A DNA stretch of 64,000 bases from Quercus robur (lineage: Eukaryota > Streptophyta > Magnoliopsida > Fagales > Fagaceae), in contig NC_065538.1 in NCBI RefSeq assembly GCF_932294415.1, positions 76,459,834 to 76,523,833 of the forward strand, read 5' to 3'. A program made the position numbers and the translations under genes. Below, one piece after another: positions 12,182-23,172 of this stretch (its first letter is position 1; every line of letters starts with the position of its first letter). The notes beneath the pieces are model-generated. The model was not told where the DNA came from. It made no database searches and was given only the letters and a program-made list of their open reading frames with translations.

Positions 12182-12585
12182 CTAGCCTCTGAGCACGCGC
12201 TCATGCACTTGCTCAGAGGCTTTTTTATTTTTTGGGTAAAAGTTAATAATTTGAATCTATTATAAGCATGTGCTCAGAGACTCTTTTATTTTTTGGGTAA
12301 AGGTTAATAATTTGAATCCATTATAATTTGAGGTTACTACATTTTATAATCATAAAATATCTAGAGGTGTGATGAGTGTTATGCATTTGTTGATGAAATA
12401 TTTTTATCATCACACTCCTATGTATTTTATGATTAGAAAATGTAGTAATCTCAAATTATAATGGATTCAAATTATTAATCTTTACTCAAAAAATATAAAA
12501 GCATCTGAGCACTTTTACTAGAAAAACATCTGTGCACTTTTACCCAAAAAATAGAAGAGCCTCTTAGCACGTGCTCAGAGGCTAG
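12182..12585. mobile_element. Foldback MITE, about 400 bp
   Basis: The element begins CTAGCCTCTGAGCACG and ends CGTGCTCAGAGGCTAG, exact inverted complements. The complementarity continues inward through CTATTTTTTGGGTAAAAGT-like, AATTTGAATCCATTATAATTTGAGGTTACTACATTTT-like and ATCATAAAATA-like segments, so most of it can fold into one hairpin. The left arm contains a second copy of its own outer segment (around 12264-12330). No transposase is present. I could not fix a target-site duplication, so the superfamily is not assigned. Confidence 0.82.
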
Positions 12586-13024
12586 TATTATATTTATTGT
12601 TTTGTGTTTGATTGACTCAAAAAAATGATCTTATGAACCGCAAGAAAATCATCAATATGACAGAAGTGATGGTAGCAATGGAAATGGAAAAGGTGGTGTG
12701 GTAGATATGGGAGAGACAACAATAGTGTGGTGGTAAAGCAGTGTTGGACAAAGAGTGGTGATGGTGGCAGTGGAAATATTGGAGTGAGCGAGTGATGATG
12801 GTAGTGACAACATTGCAGATACGTGGTGATGATGGTCGTAGAGAAACGAACGCGATAGTGTAGACAATGGTGACAATAATGATGAACTGTGGTATTGGCA
12901 ACATTAAGGAATGGAGGAGGTGGGGGTAGCAGGGAATTGCAGGTAACATTTTCCACTATTTTAAAGCGGAAAACAGTTTTCACCTTTTTTGACTTGCTTT
13001 AAATTTTATGAACAATAATCATGT
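12586..13024. other. Simple GGTGATGG-rich sequence, no gene supported
   Basis: Minus-strand open frames (12594-12983) are His/Tyr/Ser-rich readings of a degenerate GTGGTGATGGTG repeat. They overlap in three frames, as expected of low-complexity DNA, so I do not call a gene. Confidence 0.6.
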
Positions 13025-13135
13025 TTCAAGATTAAATATAATCATGATCTATAAAAATCTCTAGCACAGTTTTGAATGAAAATAAATAATAATAATTAAA
13101 AAAAAAAAAAAGAAAGAAAGAAAAAGAAAAGAGGA

Positions 13136-13310
13136 ACACGGCAAAACTTACGCCACTATAGGGTACATATAGTGGCGTTTTTGACAAACGCCACTAAAAA
13201 AAACGCCACTATAGTTTGAATTTTGGGCCAGAACTCGAGTTTGGCAAACTCGAGTTCCAAAATCAGTCCAACTACCTAAATAGTTTGACGCGCATACTGT
13301 TCACAAAATT
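13136..13310. repeat. Remnant of a TATAGTGGCG-type inverted-repeat element
   Basis: It contains ACGCCACTATAGGG...TATAGTGGCGTTT as a small inverted repeat, then AACGCCACT units and an ACTCGAGTTTGGCAAACTCGAGT palindrome. The same motifs build the interior and ends of the MITE at 17020-17863, so this is probably a decayed relative. It is absent from duplication unit B. Confidence 0.55.
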
Positions 13311-14092
13311 TTTTCTGAAAACAGTCTAAATACCAAATTTTGCCAAAGGAACACTCTTTGAATCTGACTCTATTTCAATTTTTGCTTAACTTCAACCAAC
13401 ATTCTAGTGTTAGTATCACTTTACTTATATTCTGTTATGTGCCACATAATGCAGAAATTTTAGTTTGATGTGGTATTGATATATGGACAGCAAAAGGGGA
13501 TAGAGTTAATGCGGTACTTCTATGTTTCAGTCTCACAAAAAGCCCTTTCAAGCCTCCACAAAACAAGCCTGTCGGAAGAGACTAGCAAGTAGACTACTAT
13601 GCATCCACCAAAGATATCCCCTAGACCAAAACACAGCACCAACAAAACTATCATAACCAAGTCATTTCTCTTTATAACACAAGTTAAGCTGCATGGACCA
13701 CCTTTGTGATGGCTCCATGACAGCGATTTGATCTCCAGTGGCTTCACCAGCCAGAAGAAAAGGCTGAATGAAATTTTTTAAACAGATATTCAATTAAAAA
13801 AGTTAACATGAATTTCATATGCTGATTTTGTTTTGTATTTTAGAAATGACATGGACTTCGAAAAAAGCCAGACAGATGACAACCATACCAAAAACATAAC
13901 ATCAAGCAGACATGCACTAATGGTTGGAGGATCTTAAAATTAATTTTCAATCCAGCAAAGAAGAGAATTCCATAACAGTAATTTACAGACCTAGCATGTG
14001 AAAAGGTAGATGCCTAACATGTCATTCAATTTTGTTATACCATGAAATAGCCAGCCATGTTCTTATTTGAAAAGTTGGAACCATCAGAAGGG

Positions 14093-15945
14093 TTAACAGA
14101 ACTCAATGATTTTCTTCTTCTTCGGTGGACAAGATATAGCTATAAGACAACTTGAGGACCCTCTAGGAAAAGATAGTACTTGTTCCTGAACCTCCTGTTG
14201 CTTCTTTAAGCCATCTGCGTCTTCAAATTCCCAGGGATTAAAGGAAATAACCATCTTCTCTAAGATTGTTGCACTTTTAAGCAAAATCTTAACTGCAAGT
14301 AGCTCAATTTCTGATCCATTAAACATAGAGATTTCAATGGTCTTGAGGTGTGTCAAGAGACATCCAGGCACAGGATCCAAAGTCCAATCATATGTTCCAG
14401 AATAGCAGAGCATGCATGACAACTACATGGATAACAAAGAAGACAAATTTAAGTTGTAATAGCAATTGTTTATGCTAGTCAGAAACACACACAAAAAGAA
14501 AAAGAAAAAAGAGAGATTAAGTTCTAGAAGAGTTACCCCTTCAAACTTAAGGGAAGAAAGACAAGGTGACTTCCGGAGTATCGTCAGTAGTGCTTCACGT
14601 TGTTCTTTGTAGATCAAGACCACCCAATCAATATGTATATGAGTCAAACTATAAAACATAGGCAGATGGTCTAATAATTCGTCTGCATCAGCAAGAGACT
14701 AACACAAATATCATAATTCAAAAGAAATTCAGATGAACCTCTTAGGAAAATAATTGGATAAAATGAACAAAATCAAAGGAAAAATATTTCATCCGATTCA
14801 GGAAATAAACATACCTCACCTGCATTGTCATCTAGTTCTAGGCTCTTGGCATTAGAGAGCCCCCAAAGGAGCTTCAATTCACGATAACCAATTTTTCTGT
14901 CTCCATTATATGCCTGAAGATGTGCTTCAACGATTGAGGATGAGTCTTGAATGTGACAACCATGAACAAAATCACCCATGTAAGAAAAGTACTTCAGACT
15001 AGTCCCAAAAACCGCAAACTGACAACCATCTGAATCACATTGATCATCGGCATCATCACTTTGTTCATCTGAACTATATACGTCATCTATGTCATCATTA
15101 AGGTAAACCGGACTATTCTGATCATCTATGTTATCACTCTCATTATCTGAATCATTATTCTGGTCAACTGAATTATTCTCACCATCCTCGTCTTCCATAT
15201 CAGTACAATATGAAGGATCTTTTTCTTGTATGTACAATTTCTGAATCTTGGGACTGGAAATACAAACAGCCTTGACATTCTCCCAACTACAAAAAATTAA
15301 ATACAACTCCTCCAAGATGGAGCAAACTTTAAAGAGCTTTTGTGCTGAATGATCATCCGGAAATACAATGCGGATAAGAGTCAAGATCTTGAGATTTGAG
15401 AATGATACAAAAGAAGGAAGCTCAAGAAGATTGAGCATGTTGAGATGTAACTCTTGTAATGATTCACAACTAAAAAGGCAACTAGGCAACATGAATGGTT
15501 CTCCAATTTTATAAAGGCGAATATTTAATACTTGAACCTTATGCTTCACTGCAGCAGATATCCACGTAGTAATGCGAGACGAATCAGATAGGACATTGCA
15601 TGTGAGTGAGAAGTTTGTTATGGTTGAGGGTTCACGAAGCAAAAGAACTCTTTCCACAAAATCCATAAAGAGCTTCCTTTTATGTGGTGGCTCCTCAGCA
15701 TCAGTAAAATGATATGCCCCATCATGAAAATCAAGAACTGGGACTGACAACCATAAGTATTTCCACCTATTTGATATTATACTAGTTTTAGCAGCATCTT
15801 TTGTTGGAAGGAAGGACAGGATGTGTTGAACAATTGCATCTGCCAGATTGCCTATTCTATTTTCACCTTCACCCACATCATGTTCTTTGCTAAACTTTTG
15901 GTTCTTGGTGTTACATATTGAAGAACTTACATCCATTCTCTCCAT
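14093..15945 (-). CDS. F-box/LRR/FBD protein, gene A
   Basis: Probable substrate receptor of an SCF ubiquitin ligase. Exon 1 is 15945-14815 (377 codons), exon 2 14698-14537 (54 codons), exon 3 14422-14093 (109 codons plus stop). All junctions are phase 0 with GT/AG ends, giving about 540 residues. The F-box lies at residues 29-75 (NRIGNLADAIVQHILSFLP, then NRWKYLW). Degenerate leucine-rich repeats follow, and the last exon is an FBD-type end (DWTLDPVPGCLLTHLKTIEI; LLKSATILEKMVIS). An acidic Asp/Asn/Ser/Gln-rich stretch interrupts the LRR region at residues 249-307. The start is the ATG after the conserved GGAAACTAAAAGACT acceptor region. Family proteins bind SKP1 through the F-box; the target is unknown. 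A MITE separates its TATA box from the transcribed region. Confidence 0.9.
15025..15201 (-). repeat. Asp-rich coding insertion in gene A
   Basis: About 59 codons rich in GAT/AAT encode repeated DDQN, DNIDD and SDD motifs. On the plus strand this reads as degenerate ATCATC and TCATCTATG repeats. Genes C and D have only a few residues at this place, so the segment grew by expansion of an acidic trinucleotide or short-unit repeat. Confidence 0.85.
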
Positions 15946-15960
15946 AGTCTTTTAGTTTCC

Positions 15961-16915
15961 CTAAGACACAATATACATTATCAAAGTGCTAAAACCAAAA
16001 AACTAATGGGAAGGAACACATGCATCCATTTGTACATGACGCCAAAAGAAAAATAAAATACAAAGTAATAAGAATTCAACGAGGAAAATTTATTCAAATT
16101 ATTACAATTATGAGATACTCCTTGCTCTGTATCTCATCTCATCACATTGACTCATGTCATGTTCTTCACTTGATAATTTTCCAATTGTCCCGAAAGCTTA
16201 GGCTGTTAGAAATTTGTGAATTTAATCGTTTAATCAAATGTTTAACACTCCCCCTTCATGTGTTAGCCTATACTTCCTCTTAATAAGGCCCAACACGTGG
16301 GACTTCCAACTTCTTATATGGGAGGTAAAGCAGAGGCAAATTTTGAAACTCAAGAGCACTTTCTCTAAAACCATGATAAATTACATATTGTCCCAAAAGG
16401 TTCGAACGTTGAGAAAGGGTGAATTTAATCATTATTATAAAATCGTTGACCTTTTGTTTTTGTTTCTAAAATTTGATCTTGGACACTTTATACATTTTTC
16501 TGATTCACTATGACATATCAAAATGCCAAAATAAGAAAAACAATAGGCAGGGACCCATGCATCCATTTATAAATAACATACCAAAAAAAAAACAAACAAA
16601 CAAACAAAAGAATTACAAAGCAAGTCAGCAAGAAGAGGATATAAAGAGCACAAACACATTGCATTTTTCACAAATATGAGGTCCTCTTGCCCTATATCCC
16701 ATCTTATCTGCCCCTTTTTTGACTAAAATTACATACCCACTTGACAGTTTTTGTTGTTCTCCAAAACAACAAATACAATTGACTATTTAGAAGCAGCCTT
16801 GGCTACACTGAACTATAACAGGACAAAAAATTAAGAACCCAGAAACCAAATTGAGTAATCAAGCTAAAAGAACGTAACTTTTTATATTTCAGAGAGAGAG
16901 AAAGAGAGAGAATAC
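15961..16915 (-). other. 5'UTR intron of gene A (predicted)
   Basis: On the minus strand the donor is GGAG|GTATTC (16916/16915) and the acceptor CTTAG|GGAAAC (15961/15960), 15 bases upstream of the ATG. The same arrangement is present in gene B, and a similar acceptor ahead of GGAAACC in C and D. The intron holds an internal duplication: a segment near 15950-16070 recurs at about 16500-16610. Confidence 0.65.
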
Positions 16916-17019
16916 CTCCGTGCATGAAGGTGGTGCTATTGAAGTCGCTGAGACCGAGAGAGAGTGAAAAGAGACTTTTATTAATTTCTTCTAATTCAGT
17001 TTTGATAGTGTGTATTCTC

Positions 17020-17863
17020 GGAGATTCTGGCATTTTACCCTTAATTTTTTAAAAAAATTGGCAATATGCCCCTGTTTGCAAACTATATAGGAGCGTGCCC
17101 CTGTTTTGATACTCGATTATCCTAAAATCGAGTTCAATTAAATACTCGATTTGTAGAAAATCGAGTTATGCCCGATCAAACTTAAAAAAATAAAAAATAA
17201 ATTTCCATGGAACTCGGGTTTCAGGAAATCGAGTTCCATGCAAAAAAAAATTTTTACAAGTGCAATTGCCCCATATTCAGGGAGACCTATAGTGGCGTTT
17301 CTAAGCCCTATAGTGACGTTTTAGATCCCTATAGCGGCGTTTTCATGCAAATTTTTTAAAGGGTAATTGGCCCATATTCAGGGTGCCCTATAGTGGCGTT
17401 TTTAATCCCTATAGTGACGTTTTAAGACACTATAGCAGCGTTTTCCTGCAAAAATTTTTTAGCATGTGTAATAATGCTTTGTTCTAGGTGTCCTATAGTG
17501 GCGTTTCTAGGCCCTATAGCGACGTTTTAGAGCCCTATAGCTGCGTTTTCCTGCAAAATTTTTTTAGTCCCATACCATCTTGAAGGGGCCCTATAGTGGC
17601 GTTTTTAAGCCCTATAGTGGCGTTTTTAATCCCTATAGCAGCGTTTTGGAACTCGACTTCCCTGAAATCGAGTTCCATGCTTTTTTTTTTTTTTTTTTTT
17701 TTAATTTATTCGGTATAACTCGATTTTCTACGAATCGAGTATTTCATTGAAACTCGATTTTAAGGTAATCAAGTATCGAAACAGGGACATATCCTTATAT
17801 TGTTTCGAAATAGGGGCATATTGCTTAATTTTTTAAAAATTAAGGACAAAAGGCTAGAATCTC
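17020..17863. mobile_element. Mutator-like MITE in the core promoter of gene A
   Basis: About 844 bp with inverted ends of roughly 150 bp: GAGATTCTGGCATTTTACCC at the left and its near-complement, ending AGAATCTC, at the right. Both arms carry the ACTCGATT...AATCGAGT motifs. It is flanked by an 11-bp direct repeat TGTGTATTCTC (17009-17019 and 17864-17874), in the size range for Mutator-type insertions (9-11 bp). The centre holds four degenerate units of about 100 bp, each with CCTATAGTGGCGTTT (near 17287, 17388, 17492 and 17589). There is no transposase. The homologous place in unit B (about 22090) lacks the element. Confidence 0.9.
17280..17650. repeat. Four internal units of about 100 bp in the MITE
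   Basis: Each unit has the pattern CCTATAGTGGCGTTT, CCCTATAG(T/C)GACGTTTT, CTATAGC(G/A/T)GCGTTTT, then a spacer with CATGCAAA or CCTGCAAAA. The array is bounded by the ACTCGA-rich inverted arms. Confidence 0.8.
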
Positions 17864-17874
17864 TGTGTATTCTC

Positions 17875-17882
17875 TATTTATA
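17875..17882 (-). promoter_or_regulatory. TATA box of gene A, displaced by the MITE
   Basis: The minus strand reads TATAAATA, matching the TATA box of gene B at 22094-22101 in the duplicated promoter. In A the MITE with its duplicated target begins directly downstream, so this TATA box is now about 860 bp from the original initiation region. Confidence 0.7.
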
Positions 17883-18010
17883 CATATAGGATTGGTTTCT
17901 CGCACAGAATTTTTTTAATGTTGTTTTTGTTTTGCGCCTCCATTTAAGGAAGGCAGTTGGAGGCTTGGAGCCAATAATTTCATGTTGCCGCGAAAGACTT
18001 TAAAATTTAA

Positions 18011-18097
18011 ATACTTTCTTTTTCCCCTTTCTGTAGGTATCCGTATATGCAATATGGTGAATGGACCAATGGAGCATTAATTAAAATAAATAAATAG

Positions 18098-18139
<42 letters not shown>

Positions 18140-18614
18140 AATATTAGAAATTTGAATAAAAAAGGAGATTAAGTACAAAGTAGGGGAAGCAATGGTGTTT
18201 TTTTTTTTTTTTTTGATAAATTAGGGGAATAAATGGTTTTGGTAGGGGAAAAAATGGAAAATTTTTTGTAGAAATTTTTAAGAGTTTGTTTAGAATGTGT
18301 TTATTTGCTTCAGTTTATTTGAGTTTTTAGCCTTTTTTTAGTATTATTCACAAGTTCCATTATACTTTTTAGTACTATTCATAGGTCTTATTGTACTATT
18401 CAACTAACTTTTAACTTTTTTTTTTTTCTCTACACTTTTAGCAAAAAATTTTCAGTTTCAACTAAATAAGTTGTTCCTAAACTATTACTAAATCATATAG
18501 TTTAGAGTGAGTTTTGTTGTTTAACTAGAATCTTTGGTATTTCCAATGAAAATATACAGGATTCAAATCTATATTCTCAACTAACAAATTATCACAAAAA
18601 GAAAACCATAGCTT
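18011..18614. other. Spacer between duplication units, no gene
   Basis: It contains a TA microsatellite (about 18105-18136), T-rich runs, and an AT-rich stretch. There is no supported gene, RNA or element. Confidence 0.55.
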
Positions 18615-19392
18615 GAAAAATTAAATATAATCATGATCTATGAAAGTGAAACTTTTTTTTGGCTGACTCTCCCTCTCTGACTCTAACGGTTGCTTTTCTA
18701 TTTGGTAATTCGAAAGTAGTTTCTTAATCTTCTGCCAACATTCTAGTGTTACCAACCATCACTTTATTTATATCAAGAGTCCTGTTATGTGCCACAGAAT
18801 GCAAAAATCTTGGTTTGACCTAGCATTGATATATGGACAGCAAAAGGGCATCGAGTTGATGCAGTACTTCTAGGTCAGAGTCTCACAAAAAGCCCTTACA
18901 GGCTTCCACAAAACTATCATAACCAAGTCAATTCTCTTTCTAACGCAAGTTAAGCTGCATGCAATAATTGTAAATGTCCTTTTCGCCTATAGGCTCCTCT
19001 ACCCTTGTGATGGCACCAGAACCAGGATTTGATCTCCAGTGGCTTCACTAGCCAAAGGAACATTTTGAATAGAATTATTTAAACAGGTATTCAATTAAAA
19101 AAGTTACATGAATTTCATATGCAGATTAGTATTTGTATTTTACAAATGGCATGGAGTTCCAAAAGGCATGCTAATGCAAACATACAAAAAAAATAACATC
19201 AAGCACAAGTTAAGCTTGGAAAACTAAAACTAATTATCAATCCAGCAGAGAAGAAGAGAATTCCATAACTGTAATTTCTAGACCGTGTATGTGAAAGAGT
19301 AGATGCTAATTGCTAAACATGTCATTCAATTTTGTTATACCATGAAATAGTCAGCCATATTCTTATTTTAAAAGTTGAAACCAGCAGAAGGC

Positions 19393-21187
19393 TCATAAGA
19401 AGAACTCGAGGCGTTTCTTCTCTTTTGGTGGACAAGATATGGCTATAAGACAATTCAATGATGCTCTAGGAAAAGATAGTATTTTTTCATGAGCCTCCTG
19501 TTGCTTCTTTAAGCCATCAGCATCTTTTAATTCCCAGGGATTAAAGGAAATAATAATCTTCTCTAAGACTGTTGCACTTTTAAGCAAAATCCTAACTGCA
19601 TGTAGCTCAATTTCTGATCCACAAAACATAGAGATTTCAATGGTCTTGAGGTGTGTCAAAAAACATCCAGGCACGGGATCCAAAGTCCAATCATATGTTC
19701 CAAAATAGCGGAACATGAATGACAACTACATGGATAACAAAGAACACAAATTTCAGTTGTAATAATAATAGTAAATAATGGTTAAAAAAGAAGTTTAGGT
19801 TCTAGCAGAGTTACCCCTTCAAACTTAAGGGAAGAAAGACAAGGAAACTTCTGGAGCATGGACAGCAGTAATTGACGACTGTAAAACAAGACCACCCAAT
19901 CAAAATGTACGTGGGTCAAACTATTAAACACAGGCAGATGGGCTACTAACTCGTCATCGAGGGCCTAGCACAAATATCACAATGCACACATCAGGAATTC
20001 AGATGAACCTCTTAGGAACAAAAATAAAATCAGGGAAAAATATTTCATCTAATAAAAAAATAGCAACATACCTTGACTGCAAACTGATCTAGTTTTAGGC
20101 TCTTGGCGTTAGAGAGCCCCCTGAGAAGCTTAAATGCACGATAATCAATTTTCCTGTCACTATAGCATGCCATAAGGTCTGCTTCCAGTATTGAGGATGA
20201 GTCTTGAATATAACAATCAAGAAAAAATCCACCGAAGTAAGAAAAGTACTTCAGAGTAGTCCCAAACACTGCAAATTGACAACCACCTGAATCACTCTGA
20301 TCATCTGTGTCATCACTTTGGTCATCCGAACTATGTTGATCATCTATGTCATCATTCTGATCATCTATGTTATCACTCTCATCATCTGAATCATCATTCT
20401 GGTCAACTGAATTATTCTCACCATCCATATCATCATCCGTAACATAATTGGGCGGAGGTTCTTTGTCTTCTATGTGCAATTTATGAATCCTGGGGCTAGA
20501 AATACAAACAGCCTTGACATTCTCCCAACTGCAAGAAATTAAATGCAACTCCTCCAAGATGGAGCAAACTTTAAAGAGCATTTGTGCAGAATGATCATCC
20601 GGAAATACAATGCGGATAAGTGTCAAGATCTTGAGACTTGAAAATGATACAAAAGAAGGAAGCTTGAGAGGATAATAAATATTGAGTTTTAACTCTTGTA
20701 ATGATTCACAGGTAAATAGGCAACAAGGCAATATGAATGGTTCTCGAATTTTATAAAGGCGAATATTTAAAACTTGAACCTTATGCTTCACTACAGCAGA
20801 TATCCACGTATTAATGCGAGACGAATCATTTAGCACATTGCATGTGAGTGAAAAGTTTGTTATGTTTGAGTAATCACGGAGCAAAAGAACTCTTTCCACA
20901 ATATCCATGAAGTGTTTCCTCTTATATGGTGGCTCATCAGAATCAGAATAATGATTTGCCCCATCATGAAAATCAAGAACTGGAATTGACAACCATAGGT
21001 ACGTCCACCTTTTTGATAGTATACTAGTTTTAGCAGCATCTTTTGTTGGAAGGAAGGACAGGATGTGTTGAGCAATTGTATCTGTCAGATTGCCTATTCT
21101 ATTTTCACCTTCACCCACATCATGTTCTTTGCTAAGCTTTTGGTTCTTGGCGTTATGTATCGAAGAACTTGCATCCACACCCTCCAT
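19393..21187 (-). CDS. F-box/LRR/FBD protein, gene B (paralogue of A)
   Basis: Exon 1 is 21187-20072 (372 codons), exon 2 19964-19815 (50 codons), exon 3 19725-19393 (110 codons plus stop). All junctions are phase 0 and the product is about 532 residues. The F-box (residues 29-75) keeps the family form TSILSKRWTYLW, where A has NRWKYLW. LRR-like segments follow (LPCCLFTCESLQELKLN, FSSLKILTLIRIVFPDDHSAQ), then an acidic insert at residues 251-302, then an FBD-type last exon (DWTLDPVPGCFLTHLKTIEI). Exon 2 is four codons shorter than in A. The promoter has an undisturbed TATA box. It is expected to act in an SCF ubiquitin ligase; the target is unknown. Confidence 0.9.
20282..20437 (-). repeat. 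Asp-rich coding insertion in gene B
   Basis: About 52 codons with repeated DDQ, DSDDES, NIDDQNDDIDDQ and QSDDTDDQSD motifs, at the same LRR position as in gene A but differing in length and order. The repeat has therefore kept changing since the duplication while staying in frame. Confidence 0.85.
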
Positions 21188-21202
21188 ACTCTTTTAGTTT
21201 TC

Positions 21203-21999
21203 CTAAGACACGTTACACATTATCAAAATGCGAAAACAAAAATCCAATAGGAAGGAACACATGCATCCATTTGTATATGACATGCCTAAAATACAAAATA
21301 CAAAGCGATAAGAGTACAATGAGGAAAACTCATTCAAATTTCAAATTATTACAAACATGAGATACTCCTTGCTCTTTATTTCATGTCATGTTCTTCGCTC
21401 GACAAATTACCAATTGTCCTAAAAGTTTAAGCTATTAGAAAATCATTAACTTAAACACTTAATAATAATTTTAACACTCCCCTACGGTGTGAGCCTAGAC
21501 TTTCTCTTAATCCGTGAGGTCCTTTTAAATGTGAGTTAAAGTGGAGACAAGGTTCTCCCTAATACCATGAAAAATTACAGATTCTCCCAAGAAATAGTTA
21601 ATTTAATCTTTATTCTAGCATCTCTGACCTTTTGTTTTTGTTTCCAAATTTTTGTCTAGGACACTTACACATTTTCTGATTCACTATGACATATAAAAAT
21701 GCGAGAATAAGAAAATCGATAGACAGAGACACATGCTTCCATTTATACATGACAGACCAAAAATCAAAACAAAAGAATGACAAAGCAAGTCAGCAAGAAG
21801 AGGATATAAAGAGCACAAACACATTGCATAGTTTCACAAATATGACTAAAATCACATACCTATTAGCTAGTTTTTGTTGTTCACTAAAAACAACAAAGAC
21901 AAACGACAAAAAATAGAGAACCCAGAAACCAAAAAGAGTAATTTAGGTAAAAGAATGTAACTTTCTACGTTTTAAAGAGAGAGAGAGAGAGAGGATTAC
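21203..21999 (-). other. 5'UTR intron of gene B (predicted)
   Basis: On the minus strand the donor is TGAG|GTAATC and the acceptor CTTAG|GAAAAC, 15 bases before the ATG. It aligns with the gene A intron, including the internally duplicated AGGAACACATGCATCCATTT segment. Confidence 0.65.
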
Positions 22000-22093
22000 C
22001 TCAGTATATGTCATATGATGGTGGCGCTGGTGAAGCGGCTGAGAGAGTAAGGGGAAATGAGTTACAGAGACTTTTAGGGTTCGATTGAGTGTG

Positions 22094-22103
22094 TATTTAT
22101 ATA
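22094..22103 (-). promoter_or_regulatory. TATA box of gene B
   Basis: The minus strand reads TATATAAATA, about 100 bp upstream of the predicted 5'UTR donor, a sensible place for a plant core promoter. It is followed directly by CACACTCAATCG, the sequence into which the MITE inserted in copy A. Confidence 0.65.
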
Positions 22104-22183
22104 CATCAGAATGGTTTTTTCTCGACGATGACATTGCCGTCGCCAATGTTAATCTCTCTCAATCAACGACGAACTTTGTGTTC

Positions 22184-22218
<35 letters not shown>

Positions 22219-22336
22219 GAAGGCACGAATGTAATAAACTCGGAGCCACAATTTCATGTTGCCCGCGAAAGACTCAAAAAACTGTAGATATTGTGCCTGT
22301 TCGAGGCTATTTTATTTTTAATTAGTATTATAATTT

Positions 22337-23164
22337 AGGCAAAAATTCAAAATTAACTATTTAACTTTCAGTCTTGTTTCATTTCAATCCTCTAATTTTC
22401 AGTTTTATCATTTCAATCCTCTAACTTTCAATTTTTTTCAATATAGTATTCTGTTAGAGCTCAGTTAGCTGCTGTAGTTAAGGGTGCTGAAACTATGCCA
22501 TTTTGGTTATTTTTTATAAATTTTGGAATTAAAGGAAAATAAGAAAAACGATGTCGTTCCCCTTCCCCTGAAATCAAAACAAAGAACACGATGGTATGAC
22601 ACCCAAATCCCTAATTGTGTAAATTTGGGGATAATGGGTCGGTTTGAGAGAGAGAGAGAGACTGAGTTGAGAAAGAGACCAAGATGAAGATTGATTTGCA
22701 GAGATAGATAGATTGAGACCAAGATAGACCGAGAAGGTGATGAATTTCTTGATCAAGAAGGTTGTCATTTTTCCAAAGCCACCTCCTGCATTGCTTCCTT
22801 GGGAACATCTTGGACTTTTTCTTACCTTCAAAAACAGCAACATCTAAAGTCTTCTTGTTGAGAACTCTTCATCTTTATTTTGATTTCAGGGGAAGGGGAA
22901 CGATGACGTCGTCGCCTTAAATGTTTTTTTTTTATTTTATAGATTTTTCTTATTTTCTTTTAATTCCGAAATTTATAAAAAAAAAAAAAAAAATAGCCAA
23001 AATGACATTGTTTTAGCACCCTTAACGACAGCAACTAACTGAGCTTTAACGGAATACTATATTGACAAAAATTAAAACTTAGAGGACTAAAACAACAAAA
23101 CTGAAAGTTAGAAGATTGAAATGAAAAATGTTGAAAGTTGAAAGGTCAGTTTTGAATTTTTGCC
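22337..23164. mobile_element. Long-inverted-repeat element (about 830 bp)
   Basis: The left arm starts AGGCAAAAATTCAAAATTAAC and the right arm ends GAATTTTTGCC. The arms are imperfect inverted complements over roughly 230 bp, both containing TTTCAATCCTCTAA-like, CAATATAGTATTC, AGCTCAGTTAG and AAGGGTGCT. TATAATTT occurs on both sides (22329-22336 and 23165-23172), a probable 8-bp duplication, though AT-richness weakens this. A second inverted pair (CGATGTCGTTCCCCTTCCCC and its complement near 22890) lies inside. The open frames inside are not gene-like. Confidence 0.8.
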
Positions 23165-23172
23165 TATAATTT

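Larger units (their letters stand above)
13025..18010 (-). repeat. Tandem duplication unit A (carries F-box gene A)
   Basis: This block is collinear with about 18615-22285. Shared markers include AATATAATCATGATCTAT at the left edge, CAACATTCTAGTGTTA, ATTGATATATGGACAGCAAAAGGG, the whole three-exon gene, its 5'UTR intron, the TATA region and, on the right, AATTTCATGTTGCC. Unit A is longer mainly because of the MITE at 17020-17863 and small repeats near 13140-13320. Edge positions are approximate. Confidence 0.85.
18615..22285 (-). repeat. Tandem duplication unit B (carries F-box gene B)
   Basis: Collinear with unit A (about 13025-18010). It keeps the pre-insertion form of the promoter, without the MITE. 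Sequence near the right edge, GGAGCCACAATTTCATGTTGCC, matches about 17968-17990 of unit A. Confidence 0.85.

Noticed and set aside
12594-12983. Three overlapping minus-strand His/Ser/Pro-rich open frames
   Set aside because: All three frames are open because the DNA is a degenerate GGTGATGG repeat.
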